Part shown: positions 42,697 through 52,136 of the stretch, one piece after another
Layout: each line of letters begins with the position of its first letter
Numbering within the stretch: position 1 is the first letter of the stretch
Assembly: GCA_019637635.1 (NCBI GenBank)
Contig: JAHBVI010000033.1
Coordinates: 1 to 60,061, forward strand
Reading direction: 5' to 3'
Length of the DNA: 60,061 nt
DNA from: Anaerolineae bacterium
Lineage (GTDB): Bacteria; Chloroflexota; Anaerolineae; Promineifilales; Promineifilaceae
The notes under the pieces: model-generated
Seen by the model: only the letters and a program-made list of their open reading frames with translations
Told to the model about the DNA's origin: nothing
The model's database searches: none
Made by a program: the position numbers and the translations under genes

Positions 42697-44382
42697 ATGA
42701 CAACTGACGACAAAAAAATCATCTACTCCATGATCGGCGTGGGCAAAGTAGTCCCACCCAATAAAAAAATCTTAGAAGACATCTCTCTCTCCTACTTCTA
42801 CGGCGCTAAAATTGGCGTCCTCGGTTTGAACGGCGCCGGCAAGTCCAGCTTGCTGCGCATTATGGCCGGAGTAGACCAGGACTACATCGGTGAAACCGTC
42901 ATCTCCCCCGGTTACACCATCGGCTTTCTGGAACAAGAACCCCTCGTAGACGAAACCCGCACCGTGCGCGAAGTGGTGGAAGAAGGCGCGCAAGAAATTG
43001 TAGACGCTCTGAAAGCCTACGACGCCATCAACCTGAAATTCGGCGAGCCGATGAGCGATGAAGAAATGAACGACCTCATCGAAGAACAGGGCAAACTACA
43101 AGACAAACTCGACCACCTGAACGCCTGGGATTTAGACAGCCGCCTGGAACTGGCCATGGACGCCTTGCGCACCCCACCCGGCGACACCCCCATCGCCATC
43201 CTCTCCGGCGGCGAGCGGCGGCGCGTGGCCCTCTGCCGCCTGCTGCTGCAACAGCCAGACATCCTGCTGCTGGACGAACCCACCAACCACCTGGACGCCG
43301 AATCCGTCGCCTGGCTGGAACGCCATCTGCAAGAATACCCCAGCACCGTCATTGCCGTCACCCATGACCGCTACTTTCTGGACAATGTGGCCGGCTGGAT
43401 TTTGGAATTGGATCGCGGACGGGGCATTCCCTGGAAAGGCAATTACTCCTCCTGGCTGCAACAAAAACAAGACCGCCTGCTGCGAGAAGAGAAAAAAGAA
43501 GGCGCCCGCATCAAGACCTTGCAGCGCGAATTGGAGTGGATTGGCACATCGCCCAAAGGCCGCCACGCCAAATCGCAGGCGCGCATCAACCGTTACAACG
43601 ACCTGCTCAATGAAAACTTCGAGCGCGCCAACGAAGAGCGCGAAATTTACATCCCACCCGGCCCCCGACTGGGTGACATTGTCATCCGCGCCGAAAGTGT
43701 AAATAAAGGCTACGGCGACCGCCTACTCTATGAAAACCTGACCTTTGATGTGCCGCCGGGTGCAATCGTGGGCATCATTGGCCCCAATGGCGCCGGCAAG
43801 ACCACCCTTTTCCGTATGATCGTCGGCCAGGAGCAGCCTGACGGCGGCAGCCTGCGCGTCGGCGACACGGTGCAGTTGGCCTATGTAGACCAAAGCCGGG
43901 ACAGCCTGAACGCGGACAAGACGGTGTGGGAGGAAATTTCCGACGGGCAGGACAATCTGGTTTTGGGCGACCGGCGCATGAATTCGCGGGCGTATGTGGG
44001 CCGCTTCAACTTCGGCGGCAGCGACCAGCAAAAACGGGTGGGCAGCCTGTCTGGTGGTGAACGCAACCGGGTGCATCTGGCAAAATTGCTCAAGTCTGGG
44101 GCCAACTTGCTGCTGCTGGACGAACCAACCAACGATCTGGACGTGAACACGCTGCGAGCGTTGGAAGAGGCATTATCCAGTTTTGCCGGCTGCGCGATGA
44201 TTATTTCCCATGACCGCTGGTTTTTGGATCGGATTGCTACCCACATTATGGCTTTTGAAGGGGACAGCCAGGTACGCTGGTTTAACGGCAGCTACAGTGA
44301 ATATGAACAGGATCGGCGGGAACGAATGGGCGATATGGCTGACCGGCCGCACCGGATTACGTACCGGAAGCTAACGCGGTAA
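42697..44382 (+). CDS. ettA: ABC-F ATPase, EttA-type translational throttle
   Basis: The 561-residue protein has two ABC domains without membrane segments: Walker A GLNGAGKSS (about 42) and GPNGAGKTT (about 362), signatures LSGGERRRV (about 168) and LSGGERNRV (about 450), and an inter-domain linker and arm rich in charged residues (ERELEWIGTSPKGRHAKSQA, about 275). The start MIGVGKVVPPNKKILEDISL is typical of EttA, which gates the ribosomal E/P sites in response to ATP level. No ACGGCCGT site lies in the gene. Confidence 0.92.
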   Translation: MTTDDKKIIYSMIGVGKVVPPNKKILEDISLSYFYGAKIGVLGLNGAGKSSLLRIMAGVDQDYIGETVISPGYTIGFLEQEPLVDETRTVREVVEEGAQEIVDALKAYDAINLKFGEPMSDEEMNDLIEEQGKLQDKLDHLNAWDLDSRLELAMDALRTPPGDTPIAILSGGERRRVALCRLLLQQPDILLLDEPTNHLDAESVAWLERHLQEYPSTVIAVTHDRYFLDNVAGWILELDRGRGIPWKGNYSSWLQQKQDRLLREEKKEGARIKTLQRELEWIGTSPKGRHAKSQARINRYNDLLNENFERANEEREIYIPPGPRLGDIVIRAESVNKGYGDRLLYENLTFDVPPGAIVGIIGPNGAGKTTLFRMIVGQEQPDGGSLRVGDTVQLAYVDQSRDSLNADKTVWEEISDGQDNLVLGDRRMNSRAYVGRFNFGGSDQQKRVGSLSGGERNRVHLAKLLKSGANLLLLDEPTNDLDVNTLRALEEALSSFAGCAMIISHDRWFLDRIATHIMAFEGDSQVRWFNGSYSEYEQDRRERMGDMADRPHRITYRKLTR

Positions 44383-44384
44383 TC

Positions 44385-44450
44385 GGTTATCAGTAATCGG
44401 TTATTGGCGAGCGTATTTTCCGATTACCGTTCACCGATTACCGATTACCC
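44385..44450. repeat. CGGTTATCAGTAATCGG / CGATTACCG repeat
   Basis: Direct and inverted (G/C)ATTACC units fill the gap between ettA and the following membrane-protein gene; the latter's CAGGAGATGTT ribosome site follows directly. Confidence 0.55.
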
Positions 44451-44463
44451 AACAGGAGATGTT

Positions 44464-44976
44464 ATGACATTGGTGCTGATCATGCGAGTGATTCACATTC
44501 TCAGTGGGGTGGCCTGGGCCGGCGGGGCGTTTATGCTGGCGGGATTTGTGGTGCCGGCCGTGCAACAATCTGGCCCATCTGGTGGTCAGGTGATGCAGCG
44601 TATGGTGGGGCCGGGCCGTCTGTCTACGTTTATGACTATTGTAGCCCTGCTCACCACGCTTTCTGGTCTCTACCTGTTTGATGTGCGCTCCAATCATTTC
44701 AGCATGGGTTGGATCGGTTCACCAGCCGGGATTGCTCTATCAATTGGCGCATTAGCCGGGTTGGCGGCCTTTTTGCACGGCGCTTTTGCTACCGGGCGGC
44801 TGACTTCACGGGCGGCGAAATTGGGGCAAGAGTTGGCTGCCAGCCAGGGGCCGCCGCCGCCGGAAAAGCTGGCGGAGATGGCAGCGTTGCAGGTGAGGCT
44901 GGCCCGCAACGGCCGTATCAGTGCCCTCCTCCTGCTCATTGCGGTTGGGGGCATGTCGTTGACGGGGTATATGTAG
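44464..44976 (+). CDS. Four-helix integral membrane protein (CopD/DUF2269-like)
   Basis: The 170-residue protein has about four membrane helices: VIHILSGVAWAGGAFMLAGF (about 8), FMTIVALLTTLSGLYLF (about 55), AGIALSIGALAGLAAFLHGAF (about 88) and the last ISALLLLIAVGGMSLTGYM. A His in the first helix and the layout recall CopD- or DUF2269-like proteins. ATG 44464 has CAGGAGATG just upstream. Function is not established. Confidence 0.65.
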   Translation: MTLVLIMRVIHILSGVAWAGGAFMLAGFVVPAVQQSGPSGGQVMQRMVGPGRLSTFMTIVALLTTLSGLYLFDVRSNHFSMGWIGSPAGIALSIGALAGLAAFLHGAFATGRLTSRAAKLGQELAASQGPPPPEKLAEMAALQVRLARNGRISALLLLIAVGGMSLTGYM

Positions 44977-45020
44977 GGCGTGATACGTGAGGTCTCTGGT
45001 CACGGGTCACCCATCACGGC

Positions 45021-45410
45021 ATGAAGATGGAAATTGTCGGGCTGGATCATGTGCAGATAGCGATGCCGCCGGGTGGGGAGGCCGCCGCGCGCCGTTTTTA
45101 TGGGGAACTGTTGGGGTTGGCGGAGATAGAAAAACCGGCGGCGCTACAGGGGCGGGGTGGGTGCTGGTTTGGCAATGGCCGTGTGCAACTCCACCTGGGA
45201 ATTCAGGCCAATTTTGTCCCCGCCACCAAAGCGCATCCCGCCTTTCTGGTACGTGACCTGGCCGCTTTGAGCGCCACCTTAGCCGCCGCCGGTTTCCCCT
45301 TGAAGCCGGATGAAAGCGTGCCGGAACGGCAGCGCGGCCATGTGTTTGATCCCTTTGGCAACCGGATTGAGTTGATTCAGGATGGGGATGGGTTTCAGCA
45401 GCGGGAATAA
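45021..45410 (+). CDS. Glyoxalase/VOC-family protein
   Basis: The 129-residue protein has the beta-alpha-beta-beta-beta VOC fold: EIVGLDHVQIAMP (metal-site His near residue 9), AARRFYGELLGLAEIEKP, FLVRDLAALSATLAAAG and the C-terminal GHVFDPFGNRIELIQDG with a Glu ligand. Members include glyoxalase I, dioxygenases and resistance proteins; the substrate cannot be read from the sequence. It follows the membrane gene on the same strand. Confidence 0.85.
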   Translation: MKMEIVGLDHVQIAMPPGGEAAARRFYGELLGLAEIEKPAALQGRGGCWFGNGRVQLHLGIQANFVPATKAHPAFLVRDLAALSATLAAAGFPLKPDESVPERQRGHVFDPFGNRIELIQDGDGFQQRE

Positions 45411-45448
45411 TCCGCGAAGGACGCGAAGAACTGCGAAGCGAACATCAC

Positions 45449-46087
45449 ATGAAACGAGATTACAAGACACAGGTAGAAGTGTATGGGGATGGGTTGGTAC
45501 CGGCACGGCCGTCGGAATTACAGCGCATGGAGGACTATGCCCAGGAACACGGTTTTCCCATCGTGGGGCCGGCATCCGGGCAGTTGTGTTACCAGATTGC
45601 CCGCATGATCGGGGCGCGGCGGGTGTTTGAGTTGGGGTCGGGTTATGGCTACTCCACTGCCTGGTTTGCCCGCGCCGTGCAGGAAAATGGCGGTGGGGTG
45701 GTGCATCACGTGGTCTGGGACGAGAAGCTGACGCAGATGGCGCAGGGTCATCTGTCTGCGCTGGGTTTTGACGGCCTCATCCAGTACCACACCGGCGAAG
45801 CGGTGGCCGTTTTGCGCCAGACCGAAGGGCCGTTTGACCTGATCTTCAACGATATTGATAAACCCGGCTACCCCGATTCGCTGCCGGTGATTGAAGCCAA
45901 ACTACGCCCCGGCGGGGTGCTGATTATAGACAATATGATCTGGCACGAGCGGGTGTGGGACGCCACTTATAATGACGCGGCTACGTCAGGCGTCCGCGAA
46001 TTCACCCGCCGCATCACCACCAGCCCTCACTGGATCACGTCGTTGATCCCCATTCGTGATGGACTGATTGTGGCTTATAAAGTGTAA
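45449..46087 (+). CDS. Class I O-methyltransferase (family 3)
   Basis: The 212-residue SAM-dependent enzyme shows motif I VFELGSGYGYSTAWFAR (about 60-76), the metal-site acidic pair around FNDIDKPGYPD (about 132) and LRPGGVLIIDNMIWHERVWD (about 152), typical of catechol or caffeoyl-CoA O-methyltransferases. Substrate is unknown. It lies 38 bases after the VOC gene and may be co-transcribed. Confidence 0.88.
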   Translation: MKRDYKTQVEVYGDGLVPARPSELQRMEDYAQEHGFPIVGPASGQLCYQIARMIGARRVFELGSGYGYSTAWFARAVQENGGGVVHHVVWDEKLTQMAQGHLSALGFDGLIQYHTGEAVAVLRQTEGPFDLIFNDIDKPGYPDSLPVIEAKLRPGGVLIIDNMIWHERVWDATYNDAATSGVREFTRRITTSPHWITSLIPIRDGLIVAYKV

Positions 46088-46154
46088 ATTTGAGATTGGG
46101 AGATTGGGAGATTGAATCTCCTAATTTCCCAATCTCTCAATCTCAGCTTGAAGT

Positions 46155-47345
46155 ATGCAAACCAGACCCAAACTGTCCGTGCCACCGCCCTTGCGTGGGG
46201 CTGATAGAGGTTCGTTTGCCGAGGGCACGGTAAAACGGCGGCTGCCGGACATTGCCCGGCGGGTGCTGCGCGAAAATGTGCTGCCAGACACAGCCGCCCT
46301 TGAAATGCTAATTGACGAAATGCCGTATGCGCTGATACGGCCGTTAACCGACACCCACGCCCCCGACTTCACCCTCTGGCAATCGGCCATTGACCGCTAC
46401 CGCAATCAGAACTGGCTGGAAATCCCCTGGTTTTTTGCCGAAACGTACTTTTTTCGCCGCATCATTGAAGCGGTAGATTATTTCCGCACCGGCATTGACC
46501 CATACCGCCAGCAGAAAGAAGAAGCATTGGCAATGGGGTTGACGGCCGTGCCCACCCTGGCGCGTGAATTGGTACTTACCCAAAACGCCGGTTGGCAGGA
46601 AGACATTTTTCGCCGCTTGCTGCTGGCGGCACTGTGGGGCAACCAGGTAGACCTGAGCCTGTGGGCGGCTGACGCCGAGGTCAAACCAGACCATACCGAT
46701 GACGCCGCGCGGTGGGCGCATGTGTTGGTGGATGACGGCACGGCCGTGACCGACCGCCTCTATGCCCTTGACCAGATGCGCCTGCACATCCTGGTAGACA
46801 ACGCCGGCCCGGAACTGCTGGCCGACCTGATGCTGGCCGATTATCTGCTCACCTGTGGCAAAGCCGGGCAGGTGCATTTACACCTGAAACTGTTCCCCAC
46901 CTTTGTCTCTGACGCCACCCCTGATGATGTGGCCGCTACGTTGCGTAGATTGTGCGCCGAACCGACAGAAGCGGTGCGTTTGTGGGGGGAACGGTTGGCA
47001 CAGGCGCAGGCGGACGGCCGTTTGCAAACCCACACCCACCCCTTTATAACTTCCCCGCACCCCCTCTGGCACATGCCCAACGATCTACGTCGCCAGTTGG
47101 CCCAGGCCGACCTGCTCATCAGCAAAGGGGACGCCAATTATCGCCGCGCCCTGGGCGACGCCCACTGGCCTTTCACCACCCCGTTTGCCGACGTGGTCAG
47201 CTACCTGCCCGCCCCCACCCTTTTCTTGCGCGTCTGCAAATCAAACGTGCTGGCAGGGCTAACCCCCGACCAGCTAACTACCCTCAATAACCAGGACGCC
47301 GACTGGGTGACCAGCGGCCGTTGGGGCCTCATCCAACAGGCTTGA
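46155..47345 (+). CDS. DUF89/ARMT1-like damage-control phosphatase
   Basis: The 396-residue protein resembles DUF89 family III metal-dependent phosphatases: the catalytic region ILVDNAGPELLADLMLADYL (about 212-231), LKLFPTFVSDATPDDV (about 243) and LLISKGDANYRRALGDAHWP (about 320) carry the Asp/Asn/Lys ligands. These enzymes hydrolyse damaged sugar or nucleotide phosphates. The start MQTRPKLSVPPPLRGAD is assumed. It lies after a GATTGGGAGATT repeat and is probably independent. Confidence 0.85.
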   Translation: MQTRPKLSVPPPLRGADRGSFAEGTVKRRLPDIARRVLRENVLPDTAALEMLIDEMPYALIRPLTDTHAPDFTLWQSAIDRYRNQNWLEIPWFFAETYFFRRIIEAVDYFRTGIDPYRQQKEEALAMGLTAVPTLARELVLTQNAGWQEDIFRRLLLAALWGNQVDLSLWAADAEVKPDHTDDAARWAHVLVDDGTAVTDRLYALDQMRLHILVDNAGPELLADLMLADYLLTCGKAGQVHLHLKLFPTFVSDATPDDVAATLRRLCAEPTEAVRLWGERLAQAQADGRLQTHTHPFITSPHPLWHMPNDLRRQLAQADLLISKGDANYRRALGDAHWPFTTPFADVVSYLPAPTLFLRVCKSNVLAGLTPDQLTTLNNQDADWVTSGRWGLIQQA

Positions 47346-47395
47346 GAAGAAGTAATTGGGTAATTACGTAATTACCCAATTACCCAATTACCCAA

Positions 47396-47686
47396 TTACT
47401 CAATTACACCCCAAAACGCCCGGCTAATCCGCAGCCGGTACACCCCTTTGAAATCATCGGGATCGGCGATTTCCCCTTTGCGCAGGATGTCAATGTGACC
47501 GGCTTCGGCCAACTGCCGGGCGATGAGCCGGATGCGTTTGCTGAGCGACTGCCAATCTTCGGGATATAACTCCATGGCTACATCTTCCGGCCGAACTTTA
47601 TCTTCTGGCCCAACGGCCGTACACAACTGGATAATGGTTTCGACGACTGCTTCGTCACTGATTTTGCGTTTTTTGGGTTGAGGCAT
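47396..47686 (-). CDS. DUF3253 family protein
   Basis: The 96-residue protein fits the DUF3253 pattern: ISDEAVVETIIQLC, VRPEDVAMELYPEDWQSLSK, RIRLIARQLAEAGHIDILRK and GVYRLRISRAFW. This looks like a winged-helix fold. Function unknown. ATG 47686 (MPQPKKRK) is preferred to the upstream 47701 because the basic start is conserved in relatives (from memory). Confidence 0.82.
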   Translation of the reverse strand: MPQPKKRKISDEAVVETIIQLCTAVGPEDKVRPEDVAMELYPEDWQSLSKRIRLIARQLAEAGHIDILRKGEIADPDDFKGVYRLRISRAFWGVIE

Positions 47687-47702
47687 AGGAATAGCTACCA
47701 CC

Positions 47703-47735
47703 AGACATCCGATTTCTCAAAGAAATCGGATGTCT
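47703..47735. repeat. GACATCCGATTT hairpin, copy 2
   Basis: AGACATCCGATTTCT pairs with AGAAATCGGATGTCT around CAA. The outer arm equals the element at 9391-9435. Confidence 0.7.
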
Positions 47736-47753
47736 CATGTGAGTGAAATTCGA

Positions 47754-49862
47754 TTATTCTTCCGGTTTCAGCACCACCGGCAGGTAAATGTACGTTTGAT
47801 CATCAACAGGTAAAACGGTGACGGTGACAACGGCCGTGTCCGTTAACACCCCGTCCGTAATTGTATAGGTAAAGGTGTCTGTGCCAATAAAGTCTGGCGC
47901 GGGGGTGTAGAGGATGAGGGAACTGGTAATGACGGCCGTGCCACTCATCGGCGCACCCACACTGTCCAGCACCGGGTCACCGCTGCCGCCGGGCAGGTCA
48001 TTTGCCAGCACGTCAATGAGGATGGACTCGTTCTGATTGGTTTCGGCGATGTCGTCTACGGCCGTTGGCGCAATCAGAGGTAGAACAGTGACGGTGACAA
48101 CGGCCGTGTCCGTGACCACGCCGTCGGTGATGGTGTAGGTGAAAGTGTCTGTACCGGTGAAGTCCAGGTCAGGGGTGTAGAGAACGAGAGAGTCGGTGAT
48201 GACGGCCGTGCCGTTCCCTGGTTCGCCTGCACTGCCCAACATTGGCTCGCCGTTTTCGCCGGGGATGTCATTGGCAAGGACGTCAATGAGAATAGGGATG
48301 TTTTGGGTGGTGGTGATGAGGTCGGGCACGGCCGTTAGTTCCATTACAAACTCATACGCTCCGATATCACAAGAAGACCCTTGGGGGCGAGCTACTCCAC
48401 GTTGATCTGTTGACGGACATCCTTCACTCCCTCCTCCATCTATTGCTGGACTACCTGCTAACAAGGCATGGGTTAGCGTTGCCCCACCATTGTTTTGTAG
48501 CGGCCCAAGTAATGGATTTTGATTTGATAAATCGCCTGTTCCCACTAGCCCACATGAAACGCCTGAATCCAGATTATATCCAAGCGAGGTAATGACGCCT
48601 CCAGAAAAGCCGTTGCAATTATCTGGTTCGTTATAGGCAATAATACTGTTGTAGATGGCCACTGTGTCAGGGTAAAAACCTAATCCAAAAAGAGTGTTAC
48701 TAAAGATGGTACTGTTTGTAATGGTAATGTTGTCTGCTGCAAACACCCCATAACTCTCATTATGGCTGATGGTTGAATTAACAATTGTGGCAGATCCTTC
48801 ACTTGGATTTCCCAATACTTCGATGGCCGGGCTTGTGCCATTGTGGCTTATTACGCTGCGCTCAATATATGTGATTCCAAGTACACTGCCAATCCCACTT
48901 GCACCTCTACCAGACGGTTCTATAGTATTATGAGAAACCGTGCTTTCGACCAGGTACAATACTCCAAAATTTGTTATCCCCGATGATTCTCCGCAAAACT
49001 TGCATGGAAAACCTCGATGGTTATGGGTAACTAATGTCTTTTCAATTATTACCTGCCCTGCATTATGAATTCCTGCACTACCAAAAGAAGCATAGTTATA
49101 ACTGATATTACTATTTAACAAGGTTGATTCAACCAGAGGATTGGATGAACCCAACAGAGAAATACCACCTCCTGAAGTGCCTGTATTTGATAAAACTTCT
49201 GTGTTACTGATATAAGCTAAGGACGCATAAATCCCTCCACCAAAGTCAGCATGATTTGAAGTTACGGCCGAATTCGTAATGGTCAATAAATTGTTTGAAA
49301 AAATCCCCCCTCCCTGCCACGTCGAGGTGTTGCTAAAAATGTGCGAGTTACTTAAAGATAGAATTCCATAGTTTTTGATTCCACCTCCCATGCTCTCCAT
49401 CGCCCCATTTTGCAAGGTGATGTTATGGATTGCCACTTGTGTTTCAGCTCCGATAATGTCAATAACACGATCAAGGCTATTAGCATCAATGATTGTTGAA
49501 TCGGAAGATATACCATTGATAGTCGTATGATCAATAACATCTAAATCACCAGTGGAAGCATTGTTTTCGCCCATTCCTGCTATCGTCAAGACATAAATTC
49601 CGGCAGGAACGAAAATTGTATCCATGCCAGCGAGGGCGTTGGTTTCTTGCACGGCCGCACGCAGCGTACAGATGCCATTGCCAACGGCCGTTTCACACAC
49701 CCCATCACCCGGATTCACATCAGTCGCGTCTATGGTGCTGTTGACAGTGAAGGTAACGCCACCAGACGGTGGCGGGCTGGCTTGCAGCCGGGCTGTGTGC
49801 AGCAAAGCTGCCAGACCGAACAAGGGGAACAAAACTACAACCAAAATCAAAGAGCGTTTCAT
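47754..49862 (-). CDS. Secreted beta-helix surface protein with cadherin-like repeats
   Basis: The 702-residue protein has a signal peptide (MKRSLILVVVLFPLFGLAAL). A CSLREA-like segment follows (FTVNSTIDATDVNPGDG, CTLRAAVQETNAL), then a right-handed parallel beta-helix (about 85-490, repeated NSTISHNE and ITNST units). Two cadherin-like modules come next (about 500-595 and 596-685, each ILIDVLAND...TDTFTYTITDGV). It ends YIYLPVVLKPEE, a hydrophobic tail seen at the ends of exported Chloroflexota proteins (from memory). It likely binds or cleaves surface glycans. The helix portion is AT-rich and poor in ACGGCCGT. Confidence 0.8.
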   Translation of the reverse strand: MKRSLILVVVLFPLFGLAALLHTARLQASPPPSGGVTFTVNSTIDATDVNPGDGVCETAVGNGICTLRAAVQETNALAGMDTIFVPAGIYVLTIAGMGENNASTGDLDVIDHTTINGISSDSTIIDANSLDRVIDIIGAETQVAIHNITLQNGAMESMGGGIKNYGILSLSNSHIFSNTSTWQGGGIFSNNLLTITNSAVTSNHADFGGGIYASLAYISNTEVLSNTGTSGGGISLLGSSNPLVESTLLNSNISYNYASFGSAGIHNAGQVIIEKTLVTHNHRGFPCKFCGESSGITNFGVLYLVESTVSHNTIEPSGRGASGIGSVLGITYIERSVISHNGTSPAIEVLGNPSEGSATIVNSTISHNESYGVFAADNITITNSTIFSNTLFGLGFYPDTVAIYNSIIAYNEPDNCNGFSGGVITSLGYNLDSGVSCGLVGTGDLSNQNPLLGPLQNNGGATLTHALLAGSPAIDGGGSEGCPSTDQRGVARPQGSSCDIGAYEFVMELTAVPDLITTTQNIPILIDVLANDIPGENGEPMLGSAGEPGNGTAVITDSLVLYTPDLDFTGTDTFTYTITDGVVTDTAVVTVTVLPLIAPTAVDDIAETNQNESILIDVLANDLPGGSGDPVLDSVGAPMSGTAVITSSLILYTPAPDFIGTDTFTYTITDGVLTDTAVVTVTVLPVDDQTYIYLPVVLKPEE

Positions 49863-50193
49863 GGTTTTCCACCTCCTGAACATGTTGTGAAATGTGCGTC
49901 AGGTTGGTGTGGTCTGGTTCCCGTTGGTTGGTGCCCGGCGCCCTGGCCTGCCTACCCCCACGGGTCCACAAACACATCGCCCGACTGTGAACGGCCAGAT
50001 TTTAGTGCAGGGTGGGGAGGTGTCAAGTGACAAGTATCAAGTTTCATGTGTCATGTGTCAGGTAACGTGACACTTGACACCTGAAACCTAAACACTTGCT
50101 TCTAACGGCCGTTCCCGGCAAAATCCCCCTTACCACAACCACAGATGCACGGTCTACGTATTCCAAGCATCTTGATGTACAACGGAGAAAACT
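49863..50193. other. Intergenic region without a gene
   Basis: The 331 bases between the divergent beta-helix and ArsA-like genes hold no recognised gene. GTGTCATGTGTCAGG and ACACTTGACACCTGA form an inverted repeat near 50045-50085. One ACGGCCGT lies at 50105. Confidence 0.5.
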
Positions 50194-51387
50194 ATGCGCA
50201 TTATTCTTTATCTAGGCAAAGGCGGGGTGGGTAAGACCACCGTAGCGGCGGCAACGGCCGTGCGCTCCGCCCAACTTGGTTACAAAACCCTGGTCGCCAG
50301 CACCGACATCGCCCACAGTCTGGCCGACTCCTTCGACCGTCCCCTGGACGCCAAACCCATCGAAATTGCCCCCAACCTCTGGGCGCAAGAAATCAGCGTC
50401 GTTGCTGACATCTATAATTATTGGGACGTACTGCAAGGCTTCGTCTCCAACATGATCCGCGAAGGGGACAAACTGAACAAGGTGGTCGCCGACGAACTGT
50501 CTGCCTTCCCCGGCATGGACGAAATCGTCAGCCTGCTGCACATCAACAAACAGGCCAAAGATCGCCACTTCGACCGCGTGATCATAGACGCTGCCCCCAC
50601 CGGCGAAACGATTCGCCTGCTGACCATGCCCGATACCTTCCGCTGGTATGCCGGCCACCTGACGCGCTATCGCACCGGGGTGATGAAGGCGCTACGGCCG
50701 TTTGCCGGCCGTTTCCTCAATGCCCCCGTGGAAATCCTGGACGCGCTGGAAAAGCTGGACGCCGCCACCGCCGAACTGCGCGCCACCCTCAGCGACCCCG
50801 AAATCAGCAGCTACCGCGTCGTCTTACAGCCCGAAAAAATGGTCATGCGTGAAGCGGAACGTGCCGTCAGCTACCTGGGGTTGTTCAACTACCCCGTAGA
50901 CAGCGTCATCATCAACCGCATCCTACCCGAAAACCTGGGCGAGGGTGCCTTTTACCAGAAACGGCGCGAAATCCAGGCCAAATACCTGGAAATGATTGAA
51001 GCCAACTTTGCCCCCCTCCCTCTCTGGCGCGCCCCTTACTACGACCACGAAGTGGTGGGCACCGAAGCCCTGGCCCGTTTAGCCGCCGACTGTTTTGGCG
51101 ACAATGACCCCTGTCAGATTTTCTATCGCGGCAAGTTACAGGAAATTGAAGAACTGCCCGACGGTAGCTGCATTATGCGCCTCTCCATGCCCTTTGTCAC
51201 CGGCAGTGATGTGAAACTGCGCAAACGGGGCGACGAGATGTTTATCACCATCGGCAACTTCAAGCGCGAAATGATCTTGCCCACCGTCCTGGCCAAACGG
51301 CGGGCCGGCGGCGGCGCGCTGCAAAATGGCATCCTGGAAATCACCTTCCTGCCGCCAGAACCGGAGACAATAGTCAATGGGCAATGA
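50194..51387 (+). CDS. ArsA/Get3-type ATPase
   Basis: The 397-residue protein has the deviant Walker A LGKGGVGKTTVAAATA (about 7), switch I-like STDIAHSLADSF (about 41), switch II-like VIIDAAPTGETIRLL (about 130) and a C-terminal HSP20-like domain (about 310-395, LRKRGDEMFITIGNFKREMI). This matches bacterial ArsA/TRC40 family members that combine an ATPase with an alpha-crystallin-like tail, probably acting in membrane-protein delivery rather than arsenite export. No ars genes are nearby. Confidence 0.88.
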   Translation: MRIILYLGKGGVGKTTVAAATAVRSAQLGYKTLVASTDIAHSLADSFDRPLDAKPIEIAPNLWAQEISVVADIYNYWDVLQGFVSNMIREGDKLNKVVADELSAFPGMDEIVSLLHINKQAKDRHFDRVIIDAAPTGETIRLLTMPDTFRWYAGHLTRYRTGVMKALRPFAGRFLNAPVEILDALEKLDAATAELRATLSDPEISSYRVVLQPEKMVMREAERAVSYLGLFNYPVDSVIINRILPENLGEGAFYQKRREIQAKYLEMIEANFAPLPLWRAPYYDHEVVGTEALARLAADCFGDNDPCQIFYRGKLQEIEELPDGSCIMRLSMPFVTGSDVKLRKRGDEMFITIGNFKREMILPTVLAKRRAGGGALQNGILEITFLPPEPETIVNGQ

Positions 51388-51400
51388 TCAATTGTCAGAA

Positions 51401-51482
51401 GATCGAAGCGGAGTGGGCATCCTCAGATGCGAACCGGTGGGCATCTGAGGATGCCCACTCCTCTCATTTCGATCTACTGATT
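51401..51482. repeat. MITE-like palindromic element, copy 2 (inverted)
   Basis: The same element as 24992-25080 in the opposite orientation: GATCGAAGCGGAGTGGGCAT at the left, CACTCCTCTCATTTCGATCT and ACTGATT at the right, with inner arms GGGCATCCTCAGATGC/GCATCTGAGGATGCCC. Confidence 0.75.
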
Positions 51483-51543
51483 GGCAATAAAACAGTTCGT
51501 ACCATGCGTAAAATTCGAGGCCTCATAAGGGGTAAACAGAACG

Positions 51544-51894
51544 ATGGATGTAAACGACCAGATCAATGATGCTCTGATGGGTATGTTTTTGCAGATGCAG
51601 GCGCAGTATGGCAAGGTCGTCAATGGAATCTGGTTTAACGAAGAGGAAGAGTGTCCGGGCTGCGGCCGGCCCATTGATGCGCTGAAGACAAAGAAGGGCG
51701 ACGCCCTCTCGCTCAACGTTTTCATTTACCGGGAACGGGGCATTTTGATTGGTTATTTCTTATGCAGCCGCTGCGCCAAAGAGATATTTAAGGCCGCCAA
51801 ACGCAACCCCGGCGTACAAATTGCCCGCCACGACATCATCGAGACCAACCTGACCAAAGCCTACCTGAAGCACATGAACTCCATGGATGCTTGA
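51544..51894 (+). CDS. Small zinc-ribbon-like protein
   Basis: The 116-residue protein has CPGCGRP (about 36-42) and a second CSRCAKE (about 75-81), together a likely zinc ribbon, and helical ends (MDVNDQINDALMGMFLQMQA; YLKHMNSMDA). Function is unknown. It lies 157 bases after the ArsA-like gene, with the MITE between them. Confidence 0.72.
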   Translation: MDVNDQINDALMGMFLQMQAQYGKVVNGIWFNEEEECPGCGRPIDALKTKKGDALSLNVFIYRERGILIGYFLCSRCAKEIFKAAKRNPGVQIARHDIIETNLTKAYLKHMNSMDA

Positions 51895-52136
51895 TACGTG
51901 ATACATGAGTTTTCTCTGGTTATGCATCAAGCATCACGTGGGATCCCTCGAAAGTCCGTAGAGCCGAAACCACTTCCCGTTTTGAGATTGAGGGATCAGA
52001 AGATTGCGAGATTGGCATCACAACATGCACAACTGAAATTGGAGATTGAAAGCTCAACCTATCTCCAATCTCTAATCTCCAGTCTCGTGCAAGTTATTGA
52101 ATTCTCATTGCCTTGAGTTGAAGGAGAAAAAACCGT

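Noticed and set aside
51898..52116. A 72-codon frame before the KefB-like gene
   Set aside because: It covers intergenic repeats (GAGATTGAGGGATCAG, CTCCAATCTCTAATCTCC) and has no ribosome site or protein-like pattern.
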